64,000 bases of DNA from an uncultured Sediminibacterium sp. (GTDB lineage Bacteria; Bacteroidota; Bacteroidia; Chitinophagales; Chitinophagaceae), in contig CALDSE010000029.1 of the NCBI GenBank assembly GCA_937911175.1, positions 1 to 64,000 on the forward strand. Reading direction: 5' to 3'. The notes beneath the pieces are model-generated. The model worked only from the letters and a program-made list of their open reading frames with translations. It searched no databases and had not been told where the DNA came from. The translations under genes were made by a program, and so were the position numbers. How positions within the stretch are numbered: the first letter of the stretch is position 1; the number at the start of each line of letters is the position of its first letter. Positions 18,789-26,659 of this stretch are shown here, one piece after another.

Positions 18789-19526
18789 TTATATTTTTTC
18801 AAACAACCACCATAAACGTTTGCGTGGTTTCACTTTGTAATTCTTGTTTACATATTTACTTATATGTTCCATGGCCTCGTCTACGCTATCGGTGAATAAC
18901 ATAAATTTTCTATCATCTGCTGCAATAGTGCCTTCTGTAATCATATGATCTAACCAATGATGAAAGGGTTCGTAATATTCTTTACCCATAACAACAATGG
19001 GAAAATCATTGATGACCTTGGTTTGCGCTAGGGTTAAGGTTTCAAAAAATTCATCCTGTGTACCAAAGCCTCCTGGCATAATGATAAAAGCATAGGAATA
19101 TTTTACGAGTAGTACTTTTCTAATAAAAAAATAACTAAACGTAATGGAGGTTTGCGTATAAGGGTTCGGCGCTTGTTCAAAAGGCAATTTAATATTACAA
19201 CCAACAGACGCTCCTCCGTTTTCAAAAGCCCCTCTATTGGCGGCTTCCATAATACCCGGCCCGCCTCCGGTCATAGTGGTAAAACCTAATTCGGCAATTT
19301 TTTTCCCAATCTCTCTAGCCATTTTATAGTACAGATGGTTCTCATCAAATCTTGCCGAACCAAAAACAGTAATACTGGGCCCCAAAAAATGTAAAGTTCT
19401 AAAACCTTTAATAAATTGAATAAAAATTTGAAGGGCAAATAAAAATTCATTGACCCTAGGCTTAGGTCCTTCTAAGTCATACTGCTTAAAGGCTGGAATA
19501 ATTCTTTGCTTTTCTATTGGTTTCAT
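18789..19526 (-). CDS. LOG-family (TIGR00730) Rossmann-fold nucleotide phosphoribohydrolase
   Basis: LOG-family enzymes release free bases from nucleoside 5'-monophosphates (cytokinin activation in plants). Bacterial substrates are often unknown. The two core motifs are intact: GGGPGIMEAANRGAFENGG and PGGFGTQDEFFETLTLAQT. The N-terminal ~60 residues are a helical extension rather than the minimal LOG length, placing it with the longer bacterial type (245 residues). The gene is convergent with metH (stop-to-stop gap 14 bases) and is divergent from the secreted-protein gene at 19631. Confidence 0.88.
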   Translation of the reverse strand: MKPIEKQRIIPAFKQYDLEGPKPRVNEFLFALQIFIQFIKGFRTLHFLGPSITVFGSARFDENHLYYKMAREIGKKIAELGFTTMTGGGPGIMEAANRGAFENGGASVGCNIKLPFEQAPNPYTQTSITFSYFFIRKVLLVKYSYAFIIMPGGFGTQDEFFETLTLAQTKVINDFPIVVMGKEYYEPFHHWLDHMITEGTIAADDRKFMLFTDSVDEAMEHISKYVNKNYKVKPRKRLWWLFEKI

Positions 19527-19576
19527 GGCCGCTTTGAATATTTTAACAAATTTGCTGATTGAAGTTAGAATAAATA

Positions 19577-19609
19577 TTGAAGCACAGTACTATAAATGAA
19601 CTAAATTTG
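19577..19609 (+). promoter_or_regulatory. Promoter-like element for the 19631 gene
   Basis: TTG (19577-19579), a 22-base spacer and TAAATTTG (19602-19609) match the Bacteroidota consensus. The spacing is within the usual range, and the ATG lies 21 bases downstream. Confidence 0.5.
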
Positions 19610-19630
19610 AACTATCATTTTATATGACTT

Positions 19631-21016
19631 ATGAAACCCTTGATCCTTACTAAATTTCTACTATTTACATTACTCTTCTCCTTTCAAGGATGGTCTCAAA
19701 ACGCATCCACCCCAAAAGTGGTAGTGGAACAAATTCAAGCCTATTCTTACTTAAACCCAACGGCTAGTTACTGGAAAATTCCAGCGAATATCAGTCCTAT
19801 TTTAGAAACCTTAGACTCTAGTCTTTTTGTTACTTTAAAAATGCAAAGAGATAAAGACTATACCACTACTACTAATGCACTTACTAAACTAAATCAAACT
19901 GGTAAAATAAAAATTGATTGGTCTAATAGCCTTACTATTCCTTATCACGCATATATAGAAATATATGAGATGGATCCCGAATTTGCTTACAAAAATGATT
20001 TAGTCAATTTATCAGAAACTGCGAAAGACAGTATCCATTCAGTATGGTTTATCGCTTGTTCTATATTTAATTTAAAAAAAGAGCGTGTTTTTCAAAAAAC
20101 AATTATGTTGGGCTTTACCCCCGTTGAATCTCTTGGGCTAGGTTATACTATTAAGTCCACACCTAGTATGCCCAATTTATTATACAATGCAATTGCCAAG
20201 TCCATGAACTATTTGGATGCGGAGGGAGACGAAATAGATTTTATCAATGTCAAAGTTCCTGCAGCCTATGCCACAGATAATTACTGGATGCCCTTTGTGC
20301 ACAATATGCCCCGAATACTATTTGATACTACAAAGAAGTTCATTTCTTTTGAAGACAATGCTGGAGTGCACGCTTTAAGAATGCCACCAGCTGTTTTGAA
20401 AAAAATAAATAACAAAGATAAATCTGAAACCAATCCCTATAAAAACTTAGTGGAGCTCCTTAGAAAAACAAGACCTCAGTTCAATAGAAATGAATACTAT
20501 CAAGTCATGCAGCCTCTCAGAGATATTAAAAATAATATCGATTATACTTTAGAATCCTATATTGAATTTAATAGCGAGCCGGTCTTCAATGATAATACCC
20601 CTAGGTTGGCTATTCAATTTTTACCTGAAGTCATACATCGTATTTTTCAAGACAAGGATAGCATTGGCTATTTTACAGTGAAAGACTTTGTTAAAGAAGA
20701 AAATAAATTTTATTACCCTGATCTTGTTTACAACGGGTATGACTCTAGCCATTCAGCTAACCTCGGTACCTTTTTTGCAAAACAACCCATCACACATTCA
20801 AGAGTCATTAGTGGTAAATCAATGAATCATGATTTTGTAATTCAACTAAATTATGAAAATAATATTACTACAATACTTATAGATAAACAAATGGTAATGG
20901 CCATTAGTGGAAATAAAAAACCCCTTCAAATGGTAGAAAAAAGAAATAACCTTCCTACAATAGAAAATTTATTACTGCTAATAGCTTATGCAGAAATATT
21001 TCAACAACCTGGATAA
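19631..21016 (+). CDS. Unrecognised secreted protein, 461 aa
   Basis: I cannot assign a family. A Sec signal (1-22, ending GWSQ) is followed by about 435 residues without membrane segments, so the protein is probably periplasmic or surface-exposed. Visible parts: an aromatic, Thr-rich N-terminal half (about 30-200), a short basic linker (KKINNKDKSETNPYKN) and a C-terminal part with several beta-prone stretches. No catalytic signature is visible. It has a likely own promoter and its stop is 12 bases before the exonuclease gene. Confidence 0.65.
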   Translation: MKPLILTKFLLFTLLFSFQGWSQNASTPKVVVEQIQAYSYLNPTASYWKIPANISPILETLDSSLFVTLKMQRDKDYTTTTNALTKLNQTGKIKIDWSNSLTIPYHAYIEIYEMDPEFAYKNDLVNLSETAKDSIHSVWFIACSIFNLKKERVFQKTIMLGFTPVESLGLGYTIKSTPSMPNLLYNAIAKSMNYLDAEGDEIDFINVKVPAAYATDNYWMPFVHNMPRILFDTTKKFISFEDNAGVHALRMPPAVLKKINNKDKSETNPYKNLVELLRKTRPQFNRNEYYQVMQPLRDIKNNIDYTLESYIEFNSEPVFNDNTPRLAIQFLPEVIHRIFQDKDSIGYFTVKDFVKEENKFYYPDLVYNGYDSSHSANLGTFFAKQPITHSRVISGKSMNHDFVIQLNYENNITTILIDKQMVMAISGNKKPLQMVEKRNNLPTIENLLLLIAYAEIFQQPG

Positions 21017-21028
21017 ACAAACTATTGC

Positions 21029-21796
21029 ATGCGAATTGTAAGTTATAATGTCAATGGAATTAGAGCCGCTGTTAAAAAAGGGCTTATAGAATGGCTAACA
21101 GCATATCCCATTGATATATTCTGTGTTCAAGAAACCAAGGCTAGCGAAAATGATATCGACCTTTCTTTATTTACAGACCTTGGCTACCATGTATCCTGGT
21201 TCTCTGCGCAAAAAAAAGGCTATAGCGGTGTAGCTGTTTTTAGTAAAATCAAGCCCGACCTAGTGCAAACAGGTAATGGGTTTGAAATGAGTGATTTTGA
21301 GGGCAGGGTCATTAGAGTAGATATAGGGGATCTCACCATTGTAAATGCCTATTTCCCCTCGGGAAGCAGTGGCGATGAAAGACAAACCTATAAATACCAA
21401 TGGTTAAAAGAGTTTGAAACCTATTTAAAAAAATTGGCGAAGAAACGTCCCAAAATTGTACTTGCTGGCGACTATAATATTGCCCATCAAGAAATTGATA
21501 TTCATGATCCCAAAGGCAATAAAAAATCTTCTGGTTTTTTACCCGAAGAAAGAGCCTGGATGGATAGCTTTTTAAAAAATGGATGGATAGATAGTTATAG
21601 AAAAATAAATCCTAGTGCCACAGGTGGTTATTCTTGGTGGACCCAAAGATTCCCGAGTGTAAGGCTACAAAATAAAGGATGGCGTATTGATTATTTATGC
21701 ACCACAGAAGCCCTAGCAAGCTCTATTAAAGCCGCCACCATCCTACCTATGGTAAAACATAGCGACCACTGCCCAATTGTTTTAGAATTAAAATAA
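21029..21796 (+). CDS. xth: Exodeoxyribonuclease III / AP endonuclease
   Basis: Repairs abasic sites and 3'-blocked ends. The whole exo/endo/phosphatase fold is present: YNVNGIRAA at the start, VQETKA (the metal-binding Glu), the GDYNIAHQEIDIHDPKGN core, WWTQRFPSVRLQNKGWRIDY and the final KHSDHCPIVLEL with the catalytic Asp-His. At 255 residues it has the normal length. Its start is 12 bases after the previous stop. DUF4286 follows after about 17 bases. Confidence 0.96.
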   Translation: MRIVSYNVNGIRAAVKKGLIEWLTAYPIDIFCVQETKASENDIDLSLFTDLGYHVSWFSAQKKGYSGVAVFSKIKPDLVQTGNGFEMSDFEGRVIRVDIGDLTIVNAYFPSGSSGDERQTYKYQWLKEFETYLKKLAKKRPKIVLAGDYNIAHQEIDIHDPKGNKKSSGFLPEERAWMDSFLKNGWIDSYRKINPSATGGYSWWTQRFPSVRLQNKGWRIDYLCTTEALASSIKAATILPMVKHSDHCPIVLELK

Positions 21797-21813
21797 AATA
21801 TAAAATTATTTTC

Positions 21814-22116
21814 ATGAAAGTGTATAATATTAGTTTTCAAATTGATCCGGTTGTAGAATTTCAATGGTTGGAATGGATGAAAAATAATTTTATTCCTAGC
21901 TTAATGTCAAGTCAAAGTTTTACAGAAAATAAATTTTACCAAATTAAGGTGAACGCCGATCAATCGCCTACTTATACCTTGCAACTTTATTGTGACAACA
22001 TTGAGCTATGGCAGGCCTATCAAGAATTACAGGCAAATGACCATTTAAAGGAAGTACAGCATGCCTGGGGTGAAAAATGCTACTATTTTTGCACCGAAAT
22101 GCAAATTGTGAATTGA
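21814..22116 (+). CDS. DUF4286-family small protein
   Basis: A 100-residue soluble protein with the DUF4286 pattern: MKVYNISFQIDPVVEFQWLEWMK at the start, SPTYTLQLYCDNIELWQAYQ in the middle, and a final CYYFCTEMQIVN. The fold is predicted to be ferredoxin-like. Function is unknown. It is the last gene of a probable xth transcript and is followed by a 259-base gap upstream of the HU gene. Confidence 0.8.
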   Translation: MKVYNISFQIDPVVEFQWLEWMKNNFIPSLMSSQSFTENKFYQIKVNADQSPTYTLQLYCDNIELWQAYQELQANDHLKEVQHAWGEKCYYFCTEMQIVN

Positions 22117-22174
22117 ATGTGGATAGATTAAATGGCGGAAACGCAAGGCAGGCCTATATTTCAGCCGATTATCA

Positions 22175-22342
22175 ATGAAACTCAATGCCAGTATGGGTTT
22201 CATATGTTTTTCATTGAATACATAATACTAACGAATTAGATGATTTTGCTCGAAAACCTTACTATTTAAGGGTTTCAAGCGATATATAAAAATGCATTTT
22301 TAAAAAAAATATTTTTTCAATTGATAAAACCCGATAAATTTG
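22175..22342 (+). promoter_or_regulatory. Leader of the HU gene, with two stem-loops and a -7 element
   Basis: The 259-base gap 22117-22375 has no gene. It holds inverted repeats ATGAAAC (22175-22181) / GTTTCAT (22197-22203) and a 13-bp imperfect stem with 7-base loop (22248-22260 pairing with 22268-22280). A promoter-like TAAATTTG lies at 22335-22342, with no clear -33 element. Whether either stem-loop is transcribed is unknown. Confidence 0.35.
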
Positions 22343-22375
22343 TTACATCGTTTTAACCTTATAAAAAACACATCT

Positions 22376-22645
22376 ATGAACAAAGCAGAATTGATCGCTC
22401 ACATTGCTGACAATGCAGAGATCGCAAAAACACAAGCTAACGCAGCTTTAGACGCATTTATCGAAGCAGTTACAAAAGCCTTGAAAAAAGGTGATAAAGT
22501 AACTTTAGTAGGATTTGGTACATTCTCAGTTTCTAAGCGTGCTGCTCGTATGGGCCGCAATCCACAAACTGGAGCTGCTATCAAAATCAAAGCTAAGAAA
22601 GTTGCAAAATTCAAAGCAGGTAAAGAATTGAGCGGTAAATTATAG
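22376..22645 (+). CDS. hup: HU-family DNA-binding protein
   Basis: Nucleoid-associated DNA-bending protein, 89 residues. Signature strands are intact: [20 protein letters not shown] for the dimer helices, then [17 protein letters not shown] and the flexible beta arm [16 protein letters not shown], with a C-terminal helix. I start at the ATG at 22376, because an earlier in-frame start would only add leader-type sequence. A strong terminator follows, so it is probably monocistronic and highly expressed. Confidence 0.96.
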   Translation: MNKAELIAHIADNAEIAKTQANAALDAFIEAVTKALKKGDKVTLVGFGTFSVSKRAARMGRNPQTGAAIKIKAKKVAKFKAGKELSGKL

Positions 22646-22685
22646 TTTTAGTGACTAAAATCGCTTAATTACAAGATTTTGAAAA

Positions 22686-22714
22686 AAAACCCTCGTATGT
22701 GCGAGGGTTTTTTT
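22686..22714 (+). terminator. Intrinsic terminator of the HU gene
   Basis: Stem AAAACCCTCG / CGAGGGTTTT with a six-base loop, followed by a T-run to 22714. The next gene's -7-like TATTTTTG (22714-22721) begins where it ends. Confidence 0.9.
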
Positions 22715-22754
22715 ATTTTTGCTGTCCAATCAACAATTAACAAAAAACAAGAAT

Positions 22755-23003
22755 ATGGGAAGAGGAGATAAAAAAACAGCTAAAGGAAAAAGATTTAAAG
22801 GTTCTTTTGGCGTAAGCAGACCACATAAAGTGGCTAGCAAAGGCGCTAAAGCGGCGGCTGCAAAAGTAGCTGCACCTAAAGCAACTGCTACAAAAACTGA
22901 AAAAGCAACTGCCCCTAAAGCAGCGGCTGTAAAAACTGAAAAAGCAACTGCCCCTAAAGCAGCGGCTGTAAAAACTGAAAAAGCAACTAAAGCGAAAGCT
23001 TAA
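22755..23003 (+). CDS. Ribosomal protein THX with Ala/Lys repeat tail
   Basis: The first ~26 residues (MGRGDKKTAKGKRFKGSFGV, then SRPHKV) match the small 30S protein THX, a basic peptide found in Thermus and Bacteroidota ribosomes. Normal THX is about 26-45 residues; this one is 82. The rest (27-82) is a Lys/Ala tail with a 13-residue tandem repeat (KTEKATAPKAAAV), resembling linker-histone-type tails. I start at ATG 22755. The tail might bind RNA or DNA, but that is inference. A terminator follows. Confidence 0.85.
   Translation: MGRGDKKTAKGKRFKGSFGVSRPHKVASKGAKAAAAKVAAPKATATKTEKATAPKAAAVKTEKATAPKAAAVKTEKATKAKA
22893..22988 (+). repeat. 39-bp tandem repeat, about 2.5 copies, within THX gene
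   Basis: Two identical 39-base units (22893-22931 and 22932-22970) and a partial third (to 22988) encode KTEKATAPKAAAV twice plus KTEKAT. The perfect DNA identity indicates recent duplication and possible length variation. Confidence 0.95.
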
Positions 23004-23017
23004 CACTTTGTAATAAG

Positions 23018-23038
23018 ACCCCCGAAAGGGGTTTTTTA
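23018..23038 (+). terminator. Intrinsic terminator after THX
   Basis: CCCC-GAAA-GGGG (23020-23031) with a T6 tail, 15-20 bases after the THX stop. Confidence 0.85.
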
Positions 23039-23055
23039 TTTAACTTAAAGTATTT

Positions 23056-23259
23056 ATGAAACGTATTTCGTTATTAATACTCTCTCATTTATTAGTAGCA
23101 AGTGCTATGGCACAATGCTCTATCTGTACCAAAACTGCCGGTCAAATTGGGCAGGAAGCGGGAAAGGGGTTCAATGCGGGTATACTATATCTGGCAGCTA
23201 TGCCATTTGCCATTGCAGGCTATATCGCCTTTAAATGGTGGAAGCAGGATAAACCATAA
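23056..23259 (+). CDS. Small signal-peptide protein with Cys-x-x-Cys, 67 aa
   Basis: Residues 1-19 are a signal (LLVASAMAQ). The mature part begins CSICTKTAGQIGQEAGKGFNAG, then a hydrophobic segment (about 43-60) and a basic end (WWKQDKP). The CxxC right after the cleavage site could bind metal or form a disulphide. I recall similar small proteins in other Bacteroidota but know of no function. It sits between THX and the FkbM gene with a 9-base gap to the latter. Confidence 0.7.
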   Translation: MKRISLLILSHLLVASAMAQCSICTKTAGQIGQEAGKGFNAGILYLAAMPFAIAGYIAFKWWKQDKP

Positions 23260-23268
23260 CCCCCCTTA

Positions 23269-23997
23269 ATGAAAATATTTGAATCCATTAAGCTTTTACA
23301 CAGAGTTTATAAATACAGTAAAAGCGATAAGGGTGAGTTTGCCTATATCAAAAAATCTATTCAAAAAGGAGACCTCGTTTTTGATATTGGCGCCCACAAA
23401 GCAGGCTACTTATATCAACTCTTACAAGAAACGGGTAAAGCAGGAAGCCTAATTGGTTTTGAACCTCAACAAATTCTTTTTACTTATTTAGAAAAAATAA
23501 AAAATCTATTTCATTGGGACAATGTGGTTATTGAACATATTGCACTATCCAATGTATCTGGCCAAAGTAATTTATACCTACCTGCCCTATTACATGGCAA
23601 GCTAAGCTCTCCTAGCGCCACTATTGTGGAACATGAAAACGATATTAATTTTCAAACCACTGAAAAAGTAATTATCACTACCCTGGATGAATACTGCGAG
23701 AAACATCAACTCATTCCTCAATTTTTAAAAGTAGATGTAGAGGGTAATGAATTAAAAGTTTTTAAGGGGGCAGAAGCTATACTTAAAAAACACAGGCCTA
23801 AAATTTTAGTAGAAATTGAAGCGAGGCATATTGGTAAAGAACAAGTGATGGAAACAATTCATTATTTAGAATCGCTGGGCTATCAAGGAAAAATTATTCA
23901 AGGAACTCATTTCATTCCAAGTGCCGAATTTACTTTTGAAAAATTTCAAGACTTTAATAATAAAGCCACTTACGCTAATAATTTTATTTTCGAATAA
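23269..23997 (+). CDS. FkbM-family SAM-dependent methyltransferase
   Basis: A 242-residue Rossmann methyltransferase. The SAM-binding glycine-rich motif is FDIGAHKAGYLYQLLQETG (about 38-56), then SLIGFEPQQILF, and the FkbM signature KVDVEGNELKVFKGAEAILKK (about 160-180). FkbM enzymes methylate sugar or polyketide hydroxyls. The target here is not evident. No glycan operon surrounds it. It lies in the plus-strand run following the small CxxC protein. Confidence 0.85.
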   Translation: MKIFESIKLLHRVYKYSKSDKGEFAYIKKSIQKGDLVFDIGAHKAGYLYQLLQETGKAGSLIGFEPQQILFTYLEKIKNLFHWDNVVIEHIALSNVSGQSNLYLPALLHGKLSSPSATIVEHENDINFQTTEKVIITTLDEYCEKHQLIPQFLKVDVEGNELKVFKGAEAILKKHRPKILVEIEARHIGKEQVMETIHYLESLGYQGKIIQGTHFIPSAEFTFEKFQDFNNKATYANNFIFE

Positions 23998-24047
23998 ATC
24001 TTTTTAAGACAACTCTATCTAAAAAGTTATTTGATAAAAATTAGTAT

Positions 24048-24950
24048 TTAATAAAATGTTTGTGCAAATTTAAAAACATTAAAATTTGGTCTAGTACACT
24101 CCGAGGCTAAACTTATTTTCACTTTTTCTATATCTACCTGATTCATTTTACTGGCCATAATTAATTGCACCACTTTATTAAAGAACATTTCTTTTTTCTG
24201 TAAACCATCCTGCATGGCTAATTGATGTGCTTCCATCGCTTTTAATAAATCCGAAGTACCTTCTCTCTCAGTAGCAATGGTACTTACTACGGCTGGCGCC
24301 AATTGACTAGATGTATTTTCTGCAATCATTTGTTTTAAATGATTGACAAATATTTGCGCATTGGGTCTGTCGCTTTTATTCACTACAAATACATTGGCAA
24401 TTTCCATTAATCCCGATTTCATCATCTGCACTTCGTCGCCCGCTTCTGGCACTAAGACAACCACGGTGGTATCGGCCAAGGAGGCTATCTCTACCTCTGA
24501 TTGCCCCACACCCACTGTTTCCACTACGATATAATCAAAGCCAGCCGACTGCATTAAAGTAGTCATGGAAAGCATGGCCATATTAAGGCCCCCTAAATGC
24601 CCTCTTGAAGCAAGAGATCTTATGTACACCTGAGGATGCAAATACCAATCCTTCATGCGAATACGATCACCTAAAATTGCTCCTTGATGAAAAGGAGATG
24701 AAGGGTCCACGGATAGCACCGCTACTTTCTTCCCTTCCTCCACCCATGTACTAATAAGCGCATTAATTAAAGTGCTTTTACCTGCACCAGGAGGACCCGT
24801 AATACCCATGATAGGAACCTGAGCAGGCACTAATGCTTCTAAAAAAGTATTGGCAGCTACTACATTATTTTCAATAAAGGATATAGCCTTGGCTAATAAA
24901 AGAAAATCTCCTTTAGCCACCCCTTGTTTAATATCGGAAATTGAATGCAT
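24048..24950 (-). CDS. meaB: MeaB-type GTPase (methylmalonyl-CoA mutase chaperone)
   Basis: G3E P-loop GTPase that loads and protects B12 in methylmalonyl-CoA mutase. Walker A is GPPGAGKST (52-60). VLSVDPSSPFHQGAILGDRIRM (switch I area), VETVGVGQSEV (switch II) and NKSD are all intact. At 300 residues it is of ordinary length. The mutase subunits are not in this window. It shares a transcript with the upstream glycosyltransferase gene (2-base gap). Confidence 0.95.
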   Translation of the reverse strand: MHSISDIKQGVAKGDFLLLAKAISFIENNVVAANTFLEALVPAQVPIMGITGPPGAGKSTLINALISTWVEEGKKVAVLSVDPSSPFHQGAILGDRIRMKDWYLHPQVYIRSLASRGHLGGLNMAMLSMTTLMQSAGFDYIVVETVGVGQSEVEIASLADTTVVVLVPEAGDEVQMMKSGLMEIANVFVVNKSDRPNAQIFVNHLKQMIAENTSSQLAPAVVSTIATEREGTSDLLKAMEAHQLAMQDGLQKKEMFFNKVVQLIMASKMNQVDIEKVKISLASECTRPNFNVFKFAQTFY

Positions 24951-24952
24951 AT

Positions 24953-25828
24953 TTATTTTCTGATAATTTTATAATTTTTAAAATCAAAAGGTCGAATGCC
25001 TGTTAATTTTTCAAAAAGGTACAAGCATTTATTTTTAAAAGAAAACTTTTTTTGAGAAAGGTCTAAATCAATTACCCAATTTTGTCTTTGTATTCTATCC
25101 AGCATGACTTTTGGATGCGTGCCCGTAAATTTTTCTAAAGAATCAAAACCCGTGAAATCATAATCGGCGGGACTTGATTTTATTTTTTCCATTTGGGTAT
25201 CATCGTTCCAATAAACACTACTCTCTTTAATTTTTTGGCGCATCTGTGTGGGACTCTTTACCCAGCCATAATGATAAATGCTTGCCTCAACACAGGCCAC
25301 AGGTAATTTCGCTTTGCCTATTCTAAAACCCTGCGCATCTCGATAAGCGGAAATGGCTTTATTATTTCTAATAATTCTAATTTCATGTGCATACCATTTT
25401 CTACTATCGCCCACATAATCATAAGTACCATAAAAATGTTTGTACTTAAATAAAAGGCCTTGCACTTCTGTATCAGAAGCATATTTTTCACAAGCTGTTC
25501 TTATCGAAGGATGATACTTTTCATGCACTACCTCATCCCCCTGAATATAAAATGCCCAAGTATATTCATCGCCAATTAAATGAAAGGCCTTATTGGTTTC
25601 GTCTGCTAAAACAGCACCTCCTTTTCTTAAGTTTTTATTCCAAACAGAGTGGTGTATTTTAATTTTAGGATCTCCAATAGCTTCCATTAAAGCAACTGTT
25701 GCATCGCTAGAATCTCCAATTAAAACAATCATTTCATCCACCACGGGTAATATAGAACGGATGGCTTCCACAATGGGAAAGTCATTGGTAACTGCATTTT
25801 TAATAATTGTAAACCCCGCTATTTTCAT
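24953..25828 (-). CDS. Glycosyltransferase-like protein (GT2-type nucleotide-sugar fold)
   Basis: MKIAGFTIIKNAVTNDFPIVEAI with VDEMIVLIGDSSDATVALMEAI is the opening of a GT-A fold. The acidic-rich part YIQGDEVVHEKYHPSI could be a DxD-like metal site, though the exact motif is not canonical. No membrane spans. Acceptor and donor sugars are unknown. 291 residues. It precedes meaB by 2 bases, and its promoter region is shared (divergently) with coaX. Confidence 0.7.
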   Translation of the reverse strand: MKIAGFTIIKNAVTNDFPIVEAIRSILPVVDEMIVLIGDSSDATVALMEAIGDPKIKIHHSVWNKNLRKGGAVLADETNKAFHLIGDEYTWAFYIQGDEVVHEKYHPSIRTACEKYASDTEVQGLLFKYKHFYGTYDYVGDSRKWYAHEIRIIRNNKAISAYRDAQGFRIGKAKLPVACVEASIYHYGWVKSPTQMRQKIKESSVYWNDDTQMEKIKSSPADYDFTGFDSLEKFTGTHPKVMLDRIQRQNWVIDLDLSQKKFSFKNKCLYLFEKLTGIRPFDFKNYKIIRK

Positions 25829-25933
25829 ACCCGCTTAATTTGTACTTCAAATAACCGAAAACTTTTGCAACTTGCCTATTGTTTTATCTAAACTTTGAGG
25901 CAAAGAGATTATTTTTGAAGTATAAGCAATTTT

Positions 25934-26659
25934 ATGTCTACCACCATTTGTTTTGATTTTGGCAACACACGTTTAAAAGCAGCCATTTTTACCAATGCCT
26001 CCTTGATTGAATTGCGTGTTTTAGAAACCGGCTCTATTCAAGAAATTGAAAAATTAGTTGCTGAATTTGCTCCGGAAAAAACCATTTTATCTTCCGTTAT
26101 TCATCACGATAAAGCGCTAGAAACCCTGCTTTCAAAAAGTACTCAATTTCATTTATTGGGACCTAGTACTCAAATTAACTTTACCACTCCCGTCGGCAAG
26201 CCAGAAACCATTGGCGCGGACCGCTTAGCCTTAATAGCTGCTGCCGTGGATCAATTCCCTAATGAGCATAATTTAGTTATATCCTTGGGCACTTGTATCA
26301 CTTATAATTTTATCAATAATACCCATGCTTTTTTAGGGGGAAGTATTTCCCCAGGTATGCAAATGCGCTTTAAAGCAATGCATGAACAAACTGCCCTTTT
26401 GCCCCTTATTAGCCCCTCCAACGAGTTTCCCTTGGTCGGTTATGATACTAAAACCAATATCCTTAGCGGCGTCATTTTAGGCATGGCAGCTGAAATAGAT
26501 GGCATTATTACAGCATATGAACAGAAATATGGCAAATTTAACGTGCTATTAACCGGTGGAGACATTTCTTATTTTGTGCCTCATTTAAAAAAGAGGATAT
26601 TTGCCGACCAAAATTTAATATATAAAGGACTGTATGCTATTTGCGAAAAAAATAATTAG
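25934..26659 (+). CDS. coaX: Type III pantothenate kinase
   Basis: First step of coenzyme A biosynthesis, ATP-dependent phosphorylation of pantothenate, in the cytoplasm. The ASKHA fold is clear: DFGNTRLKAAIF (phosphate 1), IGADRLALIAAA, SLGTCITYNF, and the long SPGMQMRFKAMHEQTALLP, followed by the GGDISYF adenosine motif. At 241 residues it is complete. The next gene overlaps its 3' end by 26 bases. Confidence 0.95.
   Translation: MSTTICFDFGNTRLKAAIFTNASLIELRVLETGSIQEIEKLVAEFAPEKTILSSVIHHDKALETLLSKSTQFHLLGPSTQINFTTPVGKPETIGADRLALIAAAVDQFPNEHNLVISLGTCITYNFINNTHAFLGGSISPGMQMRFKAMHEQTALLPLISPSNEFPLVGYDTKTNILSGVILGMAAEIDGIITAYEQKYGKFNVLLTGGDISYFVPHLKKRIFADQNLIYKGLYAICEKNN

Noticed and set aside
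22737-23006. Long minus-strand frame rich in Cys, Phe and Ser opposite the THX gene
   Set aside because: It is the antisense shadow of a repetitive Lys/Ala tail. The composition is periodic and there is no start context or family match.
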